NCBI GenBank assembly: GCA_020346605.1 | Contig: CP070784.1 | Span: forward strand, 1,895,365-1,959,364 | DNA: 64,000 nt | Origin: Candidatus Bathyarchaeota archaeon | GTDB lineage: Archaea > Thermoproteota > Bathyarchaeia > TCS64 | Direction: 5' to 3' | Part shown: piece after piece, positions 25,453-34,429 of the stretch | Layout: every line of letters starts with the position of its first letter | How positions within the stretch are numbered: position 1 is the stretch's first letter | Program-made: the position numbers and the translations under genes | Notes under the pieces: generated by a model | What the model was told of the DNA's origin: nothing | The model's input: the letters and a program-made list of their open reading frames with translations, nothing else | Database searches by the model: none

Positions 25453-25992
25453 TCAGTTTTTATCTTCATGGCTCAGGGAATCAGATCGGGCGAGGTCCCT
25501 GATGCGCTCCTCTCCATCGATCTCTTGGACGTATCTGTGGACCTCGGGGGGTACCAAGTCAATCCAGTTCTCCCCGTCAAGGATTCGTCGCCTGATCTCA
25601 CTTGCTTCGAAGAGTTCACGCATATGGAGCTCGATGCTCCGTACTTCGTACCCCGCCTCGATGAGAAGACGCCTCGTCAATGGCTGGTTGGTGTAGACGA
25701 CCTCGAACCGGGGCGTCTGAGACTCGACCTGCGAGACCCACACCCTGTGGGCAGGGGCGTCTGGTATGGGGATTAGCATGTACCTCTCTGGGTCTATTCC
25801 CGCACCTTCCAGCGCGTCTCTGGTCATCTCGAGGCGCTCCCCCGCCGTGAAAGGGTTATCTGGCTCGTGGCTCATCTGGGCGCTTCCCACCACGATGATG
25901 AGCTCCTCCACCTCCTCCAGGATCTCCTTCACGGCGTAGAGGTGACCGAGATGGAAGGGCTGGAACCTGCCTACGAACAGCGCTCGACTCAT
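25453..25992 (-). CDS. nadM: Nicotinamide-nucleotide adenylyltransferase
   Basis: 179 residues, archaeal NadM type. It makes NAD from NMN and ATP. GRFQPFHLGHLYAV is the nucleotidyltransferase HxGH motif, followed by VVGSAQMSHEPDNPFTAGER, a NadM signature. ASEIRRRIL near the end is in the place of the ISSTxxR motif. The ATG at 25992 is chosen; the longer frame to 26061 is not conserved-looking. Confidence 0.93.
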   Translation of the reverse strand: MSRALFVGRFQPFHLGHLYAVKEILEEVEELIIVVGSAQMSHEPDNPFTAGERLEMTRDALEGAGIDPERYMLIPIPDAPAHRVWVSQVESQTPRFEVVYTNQPLTRRLLIEAGYEVRSIELHMRELFEASEIRRRILDGENWIDLVPPEVHRYVQEIDGEERIRDLARSDSLSHEDKN

Positions 25993-26178
25993 CAAACACC
26001 AACCCCTTGACTTGTTCAAAGGAGTACTCGGTCGGTTATTTAACCCCTTCACCCATCCCACACCTCATCGCTCCAGTTAAATAGCCCCGGATAAGTAACG
26101 AGAACAACGCAAAAGGAGGCCCGAGAGACGTCCGAAGGCAGTGATGTCAAGCTCCTCCACATAACATGGGATGACGTC

Positions 26179-26709
26179 ATGTCCCTTACGGGGAAGGTAG
26201 CTGGGCAGATACGCGAAGGCGGATACATCCCAGATGTCATAGTTGCAATAAGCAGGGGGGGCTTCGTACCGGCCAGGGTACTGAGTGACTACCTTGGGCG
26301 TAGGCGCCTGGCGAGCATCCAGATCGAGTACTACACGGGTGTAGGGAGCAAGACCCGTGAACCGCGTGTGGTCTATCCCCTCAACGCTGATGTATCTGGG
26401 CTCCGCGTGCTCCTTGTGGACGATGTGTCGGACACCGGTGTCACGCTGAAGGTCGCCAAGGAGCATGTGGAGAATAGAGGTCCCGAAGTCGTCCAGGTGG
26501 TGACCCTCCACGTCAAGCCTTGGACGAGTTACAGGCCGGACTACACGGCTACCGAGGTCGAAGAGTGGATAGTCTATCCCTGGGAATCATTGGAGAGTGT
26601 CAGATCCATGGCGGGTAGGCTCCTGAAAAGCGGGCTTAACCCTCTGGAAGTAAAGTATAAACTATTGGAGCTTGGGTTCGACCCGGAGACAGTGGAGAGA
26701 AGAGTCTAG
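26179..26709 (+). CDS. Phosphoribosyltransferase (purine/xanthine type), probably starting upstream of its first ATG
   Basis: Type I PRTase. VIVAISRGGFVPARVLSDYL is the pyrophosphate loop region and VLLVDDVSDTGVTL the PRPP-binding motif. Archaeal relatives use hypoxanthine, guanine or xanthine. Homology-like sequence begins before this ATG: HITWDDV just upstream matches the usual family start. The frame is open back to 26095 but has no ATG, GTG or TTG. ACG at 26128 lies 8 nt after AAAAGGAGG (26111-26119), so initiation there is suspected. It ends tail to tail with the SerK-like gene, overlapping by 4 nt. Confidence 0.87.
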   Translation: MSLTGKVAGQIREGGYIPDVIVAISRGGFVPARVLSDYLGRRRLASIQIEYYTGVGSKTREPRVVYPLNADVSGLRVLLVDDVSDTGVTLKVAKEHVENRGPEVVQVVTLHVKPWTSYRPDYTATEVEEWIVYPWESLESVRSMAGRLLKSGLNPLEVKYKLLELGFDPETVERRV

Positions 26710-27566
26710 TCATCTTCGAAGACGTAGAGTTCCTCCTCGTATCGTCTGTTCCCGATGAGTGTTCCGGGAGGGATGCGTCGGAGCCTCTTCGAATGAAGGC
26801 TCTCGGACAGCATACTGTTCACCTCGCTCACATTTAGTTCGGGGTCCTGCAGCAGACTAAGGGAGACGTTGACGCCAATTGGGCGTGCTGGGATGACATG
26901 CCTCGTGGACTTGTAGGCTAGGACCTGACCGCTACGAGCGACGTCAAGTACTTGATTCTTCTCTATAATGGGCGGGTAGATGACAGCCCCAATGTTTCCC
27001 TGTGAAAATTTTTCGTTGGCATCCCTGTCTGTCTCGTGGGTCACCACATAGCCCTTCGACACTAGCCAGAACTCTAGCTCCACCACTGCTTCGAGGGAGG
27101 CTCTGATCCCTTTCTCGGGAGCAGTCGCTCTGTATGTTCCTTCCCTGAGTAGTAAGATTATCTCGTTGGAAGCGCTACCAATATCCTCCTCGGAGATGGT
27201 TATACCGAGCTCTTTCAATTGGCTGTTCAGGCCAACTAGTTTGAGTGATTGGTCTACTGTCCTGCACCATCGGTCCAGCTTGATCTCAGGATCGGCGTAG
27301 TCCACTAGGCAGGCGCATGTGTACCTGCATCCAAGTTCCCTCAACGCCTTCACGCGGTGCATCCCATCAAGGATGACGAGAGAATCCCTGTCTACGATGA
27401 CCGGCGTTTTGAGAACCCCGTCTCGTTTTATTCTGTCCTTGAGCATACTCAGGCTGGAGGGTATCGTCTCCTCGTGGAGCAGTAGCCTGTCGGACTCGAC
27501 GAGAGCGATTTCCAACGCCAGCCCTTCTCGAAGTATTCTGTAGGCGACAGGGAGGTTACCGCTCAT
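26706..27566 (-). CDS. ParB-superfamily protein similar to archaeal free serine kinase (SerK)
   Basis: 286 residues. HEETIPSSLSMLKDRIKRDGVLKTPVIVD and LDGMHRVKALRELG are the ParB/Srx-fold nucleotide-binding motifs. They are arranged as in ThermococcusSerK, which phosphorylates free L-serine to O-phosphoserine with ADP or ATP. The C-terminal 150 residues form a separate domain ending in GTLIGNRRYEEELYVF. No DNA-partitioning partner (ParA) is nearby, so a metabolic role is favoured over chromosome segregation. A good TATA box precedes it. Confidence 0.75.
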   Translation of the reverse strand: MSGNLPVAYRILREGLALEIALVESDRLLLHEETIPSSLSMLKDRIKRDGVLKTPVIVDRDSLVILDGMHRVKALRELGCRYTCACLVDYADPEIKLDRWCRTVDQSLKLVGLNSQLKELGITISEEDIGSASNEIILLLREGTYRATAPEKGIRASLEAVVELEFWLVSKGYVVTHETDRDANEKFSQGNIGAVIYPPIIEKNQVLDVARSGQVLAYKSTRHVIPARPIGVNVSLSLLQDPELNVSEVNSMLSESLHSKRLRRIPPGTLIGNRRYEEELYVFEDD

Positions 27567-27592
27567 TCTCCTAGATTGAAAGATTTACAAAC

Positions 27593-27604
27593 GATATATA
27601 ATTA
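27593..27604 (-). promoter_or_regulatory. TATA box of the SerK-like gene
   Basis: TAATTATATATC on the minus strand, 27 nt before the ATG at 27566. Confidence 0.65.
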
Positions 27605-27632
27605 GCGGACGATCGGGCGAATGGTGTGAATC

Positions 27633-27866
27633 CTATAGGGCTGGTATCGGTAGCTCTTCCTCCAGCTCCGTCCTCTCCGCCTGATCGATCTTGACAAGCC
27701 TAGTGACGTACCCAGCGACCTTGTTCCTGAGCTTCTTAGAGACGTCAAGGCCGATCTCGTTGAGGAACTGCTTGTTGACTTCGAACTCCGCGTTGAAGCT
27801 CTTCGGGTACTTGTCAAAAAGTTCTAGGGAGATCCTCTTGATCATCTCGGTCCTTACCTTCCCCAT
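27633..27866 (-). CDS. rps17e: 30S ribosomal protein S17e
   Basis: 77 residues beginning MGKVRTEMIKRISLELFDKYP, the S17e signature. It continues NAEFEVNKQFLNEIG and VSKKLRNKVAGYVTRLVK. This is a small-subunit protein shared by archaea and eukaryotes but absent from bacteria. An ATG at 27875 is also in frame, but MGKVR is the conserved start. TATA-like GTTTAAAAC lies about 50 nt upstream. Confidence 0.93.
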   Translation of the reverse strand: MGKVRTEMIKRISLELFDKYPKSFNAEFEVNKQFLNEIGLDVSKKLRNKVAGYVTRLVKIDQAERTELEEELPIPAL

Positions 27867-27921
27867 GTACATCACGTCAAACGGCTGTTCAGCGCTGATA
27901 TGGAGGTATTCGATGTTTTAA

Positions 27922-28243
27922 ACGTTGCCTTCAGTATCAGGAGACGCCACCATATGGTTTCAGATAACGATGTGTAGATAACGCCTTGATTCTAGGCTGA
28001 ATTTCTTCATGCGTGAAAATCTGATTTCATTGCCACAGGGACATGATTTTTTAGTCCGCCTTCGAGGAAGACGTTCACCAATGTCAACTAACTGGTGTTC
28101 CCCCCTGATATCGGGGTCTTTATCAACGGTCCACTCGGTTGATGATATCTCGAAGTGAAAGGAGCTTGAACCTGCTTTTCCAAGGGGAAAAGGGCGTAAG
28201 TATTAAATATTTCTCGAAGAGAGTGAAAATAGAAGGGTATACG
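27922..28243. other. Intergenic region between S17e and the histone gene
   Basis: About 320 nt between divergent genes. A TATA-like AGTATTAAATAT at 28199-28210 lies about 40 nt before the histone ATG. The remaining bases show no credible reading frame and no tRNA-like fold; candidate C/D-box motifs were looked for without a complete set. Confidence 0.5.
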
Positions 28244-28462
28244 ATGCCGAACGAGATTAAAGTCGCACCCATGCACAAGCTCATCAAGAGAGCTGGCGCC
28301 GCGAGAGTGAGCGAGGAGAGCGCGACAGCCCTTGGGCGGGCCCTTGAGGAGATAGGCGTAAAAGTGGCCAAGGAGGCCATCGATTACGCGAGGCATGCCG
28401 GTCGCAAGACCGTCAAGGCGAGGGACATAGAGATCGCCGCCTCCAAGGTCCTTGAACGATAG
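28244..28462 (+). CDS. Archaeal histone
   Basis: 72 residues forming one histone fold. MPNEIKVAPMHKLIKRAGAARVSEESATALG covers helix 1, loop 1 and the start of helix 2. EEIGVKVAKEAIDYARHAGRKTVKARDIEIAASKVL completes helices 2 and 3. It wraps DNA as dimers or longer stacks. The ATG at 28244 gives the normal family length; the upstream in-frame ATG at 28139 precedes the promoter. Confidence 0.95.
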   Translation: MPNEIKVAPMHKLIKRAGAARVSEESATALGRALEEIGVKVAKEAIDYARHAGRKTVKARDIEIAASKVLER

Positions 28463-28502
28463 AATAATATACTATTCAACAAGCGACTATTGTTGAGCTG
28501 GG

Positions 28503-29696
28503 ATGGAGCTTCTCGATTGTGACGTTGTCGTCGTGGGCGCTGGACCAGCGGGGAGCCTTGCCGCTAGATCTGCCGCCGAGCAGGGCGTTGAAGTATTAAT
28601 TCTAGAGGAGCACCCTGAGGTAGGTCTCCCCGTATACTGCGCTGAAGCCCTTAGCCTCCAAGGCATTGAGGAATGCGGCGTCGATCCCAAGCCCCCATTT
28701 GTCTGCCAAGAGATAACCAAGGCCCGCGTCTTTGCCCCTGACATGAACTACGTCGATCTGGTTAGTTCCGAGTGGAAAGGCTTCACTCTTAACAGAGACA
28801 TGTTCGACAGGTCAATGTCAAACAACGCTGTGGAGGCAGGGGCAAAGCTGATGACGAGCACTACTGTCACTGGCGTCATCAGGGAGGGGAAGAGTGTCGT
28901 CGGAGTCTTTGCTTCGAATGAAAGCGGAAGCTTGGAGGTCAAAGCGAAGGTCGTCATCGGCGCAGACGGTCACTCCTCAATTATACGAAGGACCGCTGGC
29001 TTCAGACGCTGGTTCCCCGACGTCGGCATATGTGCACAGTTCAGGCTCGGTGGTTTGAACCTCGACTATCCCGAGATCAACGAGTTTTATGTAGGTTCGA
29101 ATATCGCCCCGGGTGGATACGCTTGGGTCTTCCCGAAATCGAGCGATGTGGCTAACGTTGGCCTGGGTGTCAGGAGGATACACAAAGCCCCTCCTATAGT
29201 CCATCTGAGAAAGTGGGTCTCATCCGATCCCCGATTCAGAGACGCTGAGGTGCTCCTAACAAACGGAGGGATCTGTCCCGCGTCTGGTCAGCTAGATAGG
29301 ATCGTCGATGACGGTGTAATGCTCACAGGTGACGCCGCTGGGCAGCTCATCCCGGTGACCGGTGCAGGCGTACACTCCGGAGCCGCTTCCGGCAAGATCG
29401 CCGGCGAAGTGGCGGCGAAGGCTGCTGAGGAGGGGGACGTCTCGTCCAAAAGGCTCTCAGAGTATGTGGAACGGTTTGACAAGAGTTGGGGCAAGCGAAT
29501 AAGGGACAGCAGGAAGATGGTGGAGATGCTAGACAAGTTCAGCGACGACGACCTGAATGCTCTAGCCCGAATCGTCACAAGCGAGGACATACTCAATCTG
29601 GCCAACGGCACTGCTGTGAGTAGGACTCTGGCCAAACTGGTCACGAAAGCGCCAGGGGATATCATCCGGCTAATGTCTGCATACATACTGGGATGA
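28503..29696 (+). CDS. Geranylgeranyl reductase-family flavoprotein
   Basis: 397 residues. VVVVGAGPAGSLAAR is the FAD-binding start, and VGLPVYCAEALS replaces the PxxGxxC signature of the family. GGYAWVFPKS is the family YxWxFP motif, and LTGDAAGQLIPVTGAGVHSG is the second FAD motif. In archaea such enzymes saturate the geranylgeranyl chains of membrane ether lipids; others act on menaquinone or other isoprenoids. TATA-like AATAATATA at about 28464-28472 precedes the ATG. Confidence 0.9.
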   Translation: MELLDCDVVVVGAGPAGSLAARSAAEQGVEVLILEEHPEVGLPVYCAEALSLQGIEECGVDPKPPFVCQEITKARVFAPDMNYVDLVSSEWKGFTLNRDMFDRSMSNNAVEAGAKLMTSTTVTGVIREGKSVVGVFASNESGSLEVKAKVVIGADGHSSIIRRTAGFRRWFPDVGICAQFRLGGLNLDYPEINEFYVGSNIAPGGYAWVFPKSSDVANVGLGVRRIHKAPPIVHLRKWVSSDPRFRDAEVLLTNGGICPASGQLDRIVDDGVMLTGDAAGQLIPVTGAGVHSGAASGKIAGEVAAKAAEEGDVSSKRLSEYVERFDKSWGKRIRDSRKMVEMLDKFSDDDLNALARIVTSEDILNLANGTAVSRTLAKLVTKAPGDIIRLMSAYILG

Positions 29697-29751
29697 TCTC
29701 TCCTACACCTTGCTTGAAGTTATATTTCTTAAAATTAAAAGAATGGGAAAC

Positions 29752-30534
29752 CTAGGTCTCTCTACGCACGATGTTTACGATCTCGCTGGTCGTGTGGTAG
29801 AGGAGCGACACGTCTCCTCCTATTACCAGAACGTGGAAACCCTCAGTGATCGCCTTCTTCACCGATTTATCGAACGGCGGATAGAGGAAACGACCCAGCG
29901 GTATCCCTCGTTGATTACAGACCTTCAAGACATACTCGCGCGCACGGTTCGTCTCCGGGTTATCGACAGTAGGATAACCTAGGGACATCGAATGGTCTCT
30001 CGCTCCGAAGGAGACGAAATCAACCCCGTCCACCGAGAGTATGTCCTCAAGGTTCTCCACTGCCTCCGGTTTCTCGATCAGCGGCACCACCATGGTATTC
30101 CGGTTTGCATTGGACCAGTAGTCGGGGGTGAAGCCCGCTGAGTAGCGTGCCCCCCTCGTGAGGTAGCAGCACCCCCTGTGGCCCTTGGGGGGGTACTTTG
30201 CGTCCTTGACGGCGTTCTCCACGTCCTCCCTTGTCTTCACCCCGGGAACCTCTATCCCCATTGCCCCGGCGTCGAGGGCTTTCTGCGTCATTATCCGTGA
30301 CCGTTCTGGTAGCCTCACGAGGGTGACGACGCCTGAGACGTCAGCCGCCCTGACGATGTTCTCGAGAGTCTGGGCGTCGAGGGGGCCCGTCGGCGAGTGC
30401 TCCGTGTCGATGATCACATAGTCGAATCCAGCGTGTCCCAGGATCTCCATAATTGTCGGGCTGGGTATGAACAGGTAGGTGCCGACTACTACCTGCCCAG
30501 CTCGTATTTTCTCTTTGAGACTGTTAATTTTCAT
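29752..30534 (-). CDS. HpcH/HpaI-family aldolase
   Basis: 260 residues forming a TIM barrel. YVIIDTEHSPTG, LVRLPER, GAMGIEVPGVKTREDVENAV and VDFVSFGARDHSMSLGY match the class II HpcH/HpaI family, with a metal bound by Glu and Asp. Members cleave 2-oxo-4-hydroxy acids to pyruvate and an aldehyde. The substrate is unknown. It is on the same strand as the creatininase-family gene but separated by about 80 nt. Confidence 0.88.
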   Translation of the reverse strand: MKINSLKEKIRAGQVVVGTYLFIPSPTIMEILGHAGFDYVIIDTEHSPTGPLDAQTLENIVRAADVSGVVTLVRLPERSRIMTQKALDAGAMGIEVPGVKTREDVENAVKDAKYPPKGHRGCCYLTRGARYSAGFTPDYWSNANRNTMVVPLIEKPEAVENLEDILSVDGVDFVSFGARDHSMSLGYPTVDNPETNRAREYVLKVCNQRGIPLGRFLYPPFDKSVKKAITEGFHVLVIGGDVSLLYHTTSEIVNIVRRET

Positions 30535-30615
30535 GCTGGACTAAAGTATTGAGGTGGCTATCTAAACTTTTTCACAAGTGGAAAAAGGGGAGAAAATCCG
30601 AGGTGGCTGTTTGTC

Positions 30616-31434
30616 TCATTCTTCTGTGACGAACTCGGTCCTGATCACTTTGCAGAGCCATTCAACTATGATCTCGTAGAGCTTCTCTCCAGTCTCCTTC
30701 GTGGCCAGCAGTGGGTTGCCCATGTGTCCGATCGGCGTGATCTCCTTCATGCCAATATCGCCCCTAGCCAGGGAAGCGGATCCGGGGTAGGGTCTCTTGC
30801 GGTATGGGTCTATCTTCTCGTCGGGATAGAAGGGCGCAGCTTTGTCGAGCTGCACCAGCTTGGGTGTCGAAGCGATCATCCTTGCTGTCTCGCCCTCTCC
30901 CGAGTGGTGCTCGTCTTTGGGCCTCTCTGAGCTCAACACATCGGGGTACTCCGCTCCCATCACAGGCAGCCAGTCTGGCACTAAGAAGCGTGCGTCTTGC
31001 ATCTCCGTGGAGAGGTCGTTGGCGACCAGGTTAAGCGTCGCCAGATTCCCTCCGTGGGAGAGGAGGAGCACAAACTTCCTGAATCCGTGGCTGTAGAGGC
31101 TCTGACAGATCTCTCTGATGAGCGCCATCAGTGTGGTGGAGCTCAGGGCTATGGAGCCGGGGAACTTCATGTGGTGGTAGCTAATCCCGAACTGGATGGT
31201 GGGCGCGGCCACCACCCTGACGCCATCTTTGCCCATCTTCTCGACGACCATCTTCACAATATCAGTTCCCTGCAGCGTATCAGAGCCCAGTGGGAGATGC
31301 CTTCCATGTTGCTCTATAGAGCCGACCGGCAGGATGACGATGTCCGTCTCCTTGAGCGCCTCGGCGACTTCTTCCCACGTCATCTCCAGAATTGTCTTTG
31401 GGCCTTTGACCTCGTAAAGAACATCGGACGGCAT
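30616..31434 (-). CDS. Creatininase-family amidohydrolase
   Basis: 272 residues. VGSIEQHGRHLPLGSDT holds the metal-binding Glu, His and Asp. YHHMKFPGSIALS, LLLSHGGN and HSGEGETARM supply the remaining ligands. The family includes creatininase, the FAPy-nucleotide deformylase of archaeal riboflavin/F420 synthesis (ArfB) and MftE peptidases. I cannot separate these from sequence alone. Confidence 0.87.
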   Translation of the reverse strand: MPSDVLYEVKGPKTILEMTWEEVAEALKETDIVILPVGSIEQHGRHLPLGSDTLQGTDIVKMVVEKMGKDGVRVVAAPTIQFGISYHHMKFPGSIALSSTTLMALIREICQSLYSHGFRKFVLLLSHGGNLATLNLVANDLSTEMQDARFLVPDWLPVMGAEYPDVLSSERPKDEHHSGEGETARMIASTPKLVQLDKAAPFYPDEKIDPYRKRPYPGSASLARGDIGMKEITPIGHMGNPLLATKETGEKLYEIIVEWLCKVIRTEFVTEE

Positions 31435-31572
31435 TTCAGATCACACCAATTGTTATTCAATACTAATATAATCATTTTACTGAGGAAAAACGGCTCAAAT
31501 ATTAAAGAAAAAATAAATTTCACTAAATTTCGAAGAGCATTATTTTATAGTCATACTGGCCTGAAGAGTTCG

Positions 31573-32643
31573 ATGGAGATGGCTTTGAACATCTGCGAAC
31601 AGGAGATAGAGCCTGGCTCAAGGCACTTTTTCAGGATGAGAGTCGCGTCTCTCCTAAACGGGAGCGATCTGACGATCTCCCTGCACGTGATCCGGGGAGA
31701 GGGAGACGGTCCGGTCCTCGGTCTCCTCGCTGGTGTGCACGGTGAGGAATACTACCAAAACAGGGTCATTAGGAGGTTGGTCAACGAGACATGCCCCGAC
31801 GAGTTGAGCGGTACGATCCTAGCTGTGCCCGTAGCCAATCCCATAGCATTCTCTCACACTTCGAGGCGGACGCCTGATCCACCCGATTCGACCGTCGACT
31901 TCACTAATCTCAACCGTGTCTTCCCCGGTAAGAGGCTGACGCCACTTTTCGGGAGCATGGAACCCACGGACGTCTCACTCACTATGAAGATGGCTGCCGT
32001 GCTGTCCGAAGAGGTCATCAGCAAGTGCGACTACATAATGGACTTCCACGGCCACAGGATGAACGGTGCTCTGAAGAAGATGCTCTACAGCCCCGACGAT
32101 GTCTCCGGTGAGATGGCCCGGATCTTCGGATTGGGCATTCTGCATGACCCCATCGGTGGAGAGAGCGCTTCAGCTGGGCCTCTCTACGGTTGCACGGGCT
32201 ACGCCGCCAGCATCGGCATCCCCGGGATCGTGCCAGAGATCGGGGGCGGCGGCCACTCCGAGCCTTTCGAGAGGGAGTGCGCGCGCTTGGGCGTCCATGG
32301 GACCAAGAACGTCATGACTCACCTCAATATGATCGAGGGCGAGATCGTGCTCCCGGAGAAGCAGTTCTACTTCAGGAGGGCCCCCCACGTCAGGGCCGCA
32401 CGCAGTGGCTACCTCGTGACCGACATCGAGCCTGAGGACGTGGGAATAGGCCGCCCCACGAGGGAGGTGAGCAAGGGGGAGGTGCTGGGGACTGTCTACA
32501 ACCCCTACACCTTGGAGGAAGTGGAAGAGATCAAGTCCCCCGCCGACGGGCTGCTCTACATGTGCAGGATATCGGGCCTCGTCCACGCCCAGAACGACGT
32601 TCTTGCAGTGGCGGATTATGAGGACTCGAAGTGGATAGAGTAA
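31573..32643 (+). CDS. Succinylglutamate desuccinylase/aspartoacylase-family zinc hydrolase
   Basis: 356 residues. GVHGEEYYQNRV has the His and Glu zinc ligands, DFHGHRMNG the third ligand region, and VPEIGGGGHSEPFE the catalytic Glu. The C-terminal sheet includes ADGLLYMCRISGLVHAQNDV, a domain common in AstE/AspA relatives. It removes an acyl group from an amino acid or similar amide. The longer reading from 30997 is not used because ATTATTTTATAG at about 31539-31550 gives a promoter just before the ATG at 31573. Confidence 0.88.
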   Translation: MEMALNICEQEIEPGSRHFFRMRVASLLNGSDLTISLHVIRGEGDGPVLGLLAGVHGEEYYQNRVIRRLVNETCPDELSGTILAVPVANPIAFSHTSRRTPDPPDSTVDFTNLNRVFPGKRLTPLFGSMEPTDVSLTMKMAAVLSEEVISKCDYIMDFHGHRMNGALKKMLYSPDDVSGEMARIFGLGILHDPIGGESASAGPLYGCTGYAASIGIPGIVPEIGGGGHSEPFERECARLGVHGTKNVMTHLNMIEGEIVLPEKQFYFRRAPHVRAARSGYLVTDIEPEDVGIGRPTREVSKGEVLGTVYNPYTLEEVEEIKSPADGLLYMCRISGLVHAQNDVLAVADYEDSKWIE

Positions 32644-32776
32644 GTGGCTCTGAGAGACTTTAAAACAACACCTTTATAATTAAGGATTCCCGGAACTCCC
32701 GGTTCTAGGAAAAACTTTTATTTCGATCCCTGTTGTGTCTTGTAGTTAATAAAATTCAAGATTGGAGGCATATGAA

Positions 32777-34420
32777 TTGGCTTACATGACAAGACAACCT
32801 GTCTTGATATTGAAGGAGGGCTCCACGCAGAGCCGTGGACGCGACGCCCGAAAGGCGAACATGATGGCTGCCCAGATCATCTCAGAGGTACTGAAGACGA
32901 CCCTGGGGCCAAGGGGCATGGACAAGATGCTCATCGACAGCCTGGGGGACATCACCATCACCAACGACGGTGCCACCGTGCTCGACGAGATCGACGTGCA
33001 GCACCCGGCTGCCAAGATGATCATCGAGGTAGCGAAGACCCAGGACGACGAGGTCGGCGACGGCACAACGACGGCGGTGATACTGGCTGGAGATCTGCTG
33101 AAAAGGGCAGGGGACCTGCTCGACGAGGATATCCATCCTTCGATCATCATCGCTGGTTATCAGAAGGCCTCTGAGAAAGCCCTTGAGACTTTGGACAAGC
33201 TTGCGCTGGACGTCGACCTTGAGGACAGGGAGACCCTGATAAAGCTGGCTACCACATCCATGAGGAGCAAGACCATCGCCAGCGCCCGGGAGCACTTCAG
33301 CAACATCGTTATCGACGCTGTGAAGCAGATCGTCGAGGAACGCGACGGTGAGACCATCGCCGACGTGGACAACGTACAGATCGTCAAGAAGGAGGGCAAG
33401 AGCCTGGAGGAGACGGAGCTGATCCGGGGCATCATCATCGACAAGGAGGTGGTGCACGCGGGGATGCCGAAGAAGATCGAGCAGGCCAAGATCGCCTTGA
33501 TCGACGCTCCCATCGAGGTGGAGAAGACCGAGTTCGACGCCGAGATCAGGATCCGCAGCCCGGACGCGATCAAGGCGTTCCTGGACCAGGAGGCGGAGAT
33601 GCTCAGAGGCCTCGTCGACAAGGTCGTGGACTCCGGTGCCACCGTATTGTTCGCGCAGAAGGGCATTGATGACGTTGCCCAGCACTTCCTCGCCAAGGCG
33701 GGGGTGCTCTGCGCTCGGCGGGTGAAGAAGTCGGACATGGAGAAGCTGGCGAAGGCGACGGGCGCCAAGGTGGTGTCCAACCTCTCCGACCTGAAGCCGG
33801 CGGACCTGGGGGCGTGCGACGCCGTCGAGGAGAAGAAGGTCGGGGACGACCGTATGATCTTCGTCGAGGGCTGCAAGGACCCCAAGGCCGTATCCATCTT
33901 CGTCCGGGCCGGATTGGAGAGGATGATAGACGAGGCGGAGCGGGCGCTGAACGATGCGCTGTACGTGATCAGCGACGTCGCCGAGATGCCCAAGATGGTT
34001 CCTGGGGGCGGGGCCATCGAGGCCGAGGTGTCCAAGGCGGTCCGCGCCTACGCGGCGACCGTCGGCGGGAGGGAGCAGCTGGCCATCGAGGCTTTCAGCG
34101 ACGCGCTGGAGATCGTGCCCCGGACGCTCACGGAGAACGCTGGGCTGGACGTGCTGGACACGATGGTGGCGTTGAAGGCGGCTCACGAGAAGAAGAAGGG
34201 TTGGTCCATGGGCGTCAACGTGTTCGAGGAGGGCGTGATCGACATGCTGGGCCAGGGGGTGGTGGAGCCTTTGGCGGTGAAGCAGCAGGCGATAAAGTCG
34301 GCCGTCGAGGTGGGCTCCATGATACTGAGGATCGACGACGTGGTCGCTGCCACGGCGCCGGAGATGCCCGCTGGCGGTCCGGGTGGGCCCGACGGCATGC
34401 CCGACATGGACGAGGAGTGA
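32777..34420 (+). CDS. thsA: Thermosome (group II chaperonin) subunit 1
   Basis: About 547 residues. It folds proteins in the closed double-ring chaperonin. ILKEGSTQSRGRDARKAN, TLGPRGMDKMLIDSLGDITITNDGATVL and DDEVGDGTTTAVILAGDLL are ATP-site motifs. The tail ends GGPGGPDGMPDMDEE. Start choice: TTG at 32777 gives MAYMTRQPVLIL, matching the usual family start, and lies 8 nt after GGAGG (32764-32768); ATG at 32786 is the alternative. A TATA-like ACTTTTATTT is at about 32714-32723. The second subunit follows after 9 nt. Confidence 0.95.
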   Translation: MAYMTRQPVLILKEGSTQSRGRDARKANMMAAQIISEVLKTTLGPRGMDKMLIDSLGDITITNDGATVLDEIDVQHPAAKMIIEVAKTQDDEVGDGTTTAVILAGDLLKRAGDLLDEDIHPSIIIAGYQKASEKALETLDKLALDVDLEDRETLIKLATTSMRSKTIASAREHFSNIVIDAVKQIVEERDGETIADVDNVQIVKKEGKSLEETELIRGIIIDKEVVHAGMPKKIEQAKIALIDAPIEVEKTEFDAEIRIRSPDAIKAFLDQEAEMLRGLVDKVVDSGATVLFAQKGIDDVAQHFLAKAGVLCARRVKKSDMEKLAKATGAKVVSNLSDLKPADLGACDAVEEKKVGDDRMIFVEGCKDPKAVSIFVRAGLERMIDEAERALNDALYVISDVAEMPKMVPGGGAIEAEVSKAVRAYAATVGGREQLAIEAFSDALEIVPRTLTENAGLDVLDTMVALKAAHEKKKGWSMGVNVFEEGVIDMLGQGVVEPLAVKQQAIKSAVEVGSMILRIDDVVAATAPEMPAGGPGGPDGMPDMDEE

Positions 34421-34429
34421 GGCGATGAG

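Noticed and set aside
30997..31572. A 190-residue N-terminal extension of the aspartoacylase-family gene
   Set aside because: It runs antisense through the creatininase gene and across a promoter; the protein-like sequence starts at 31573.
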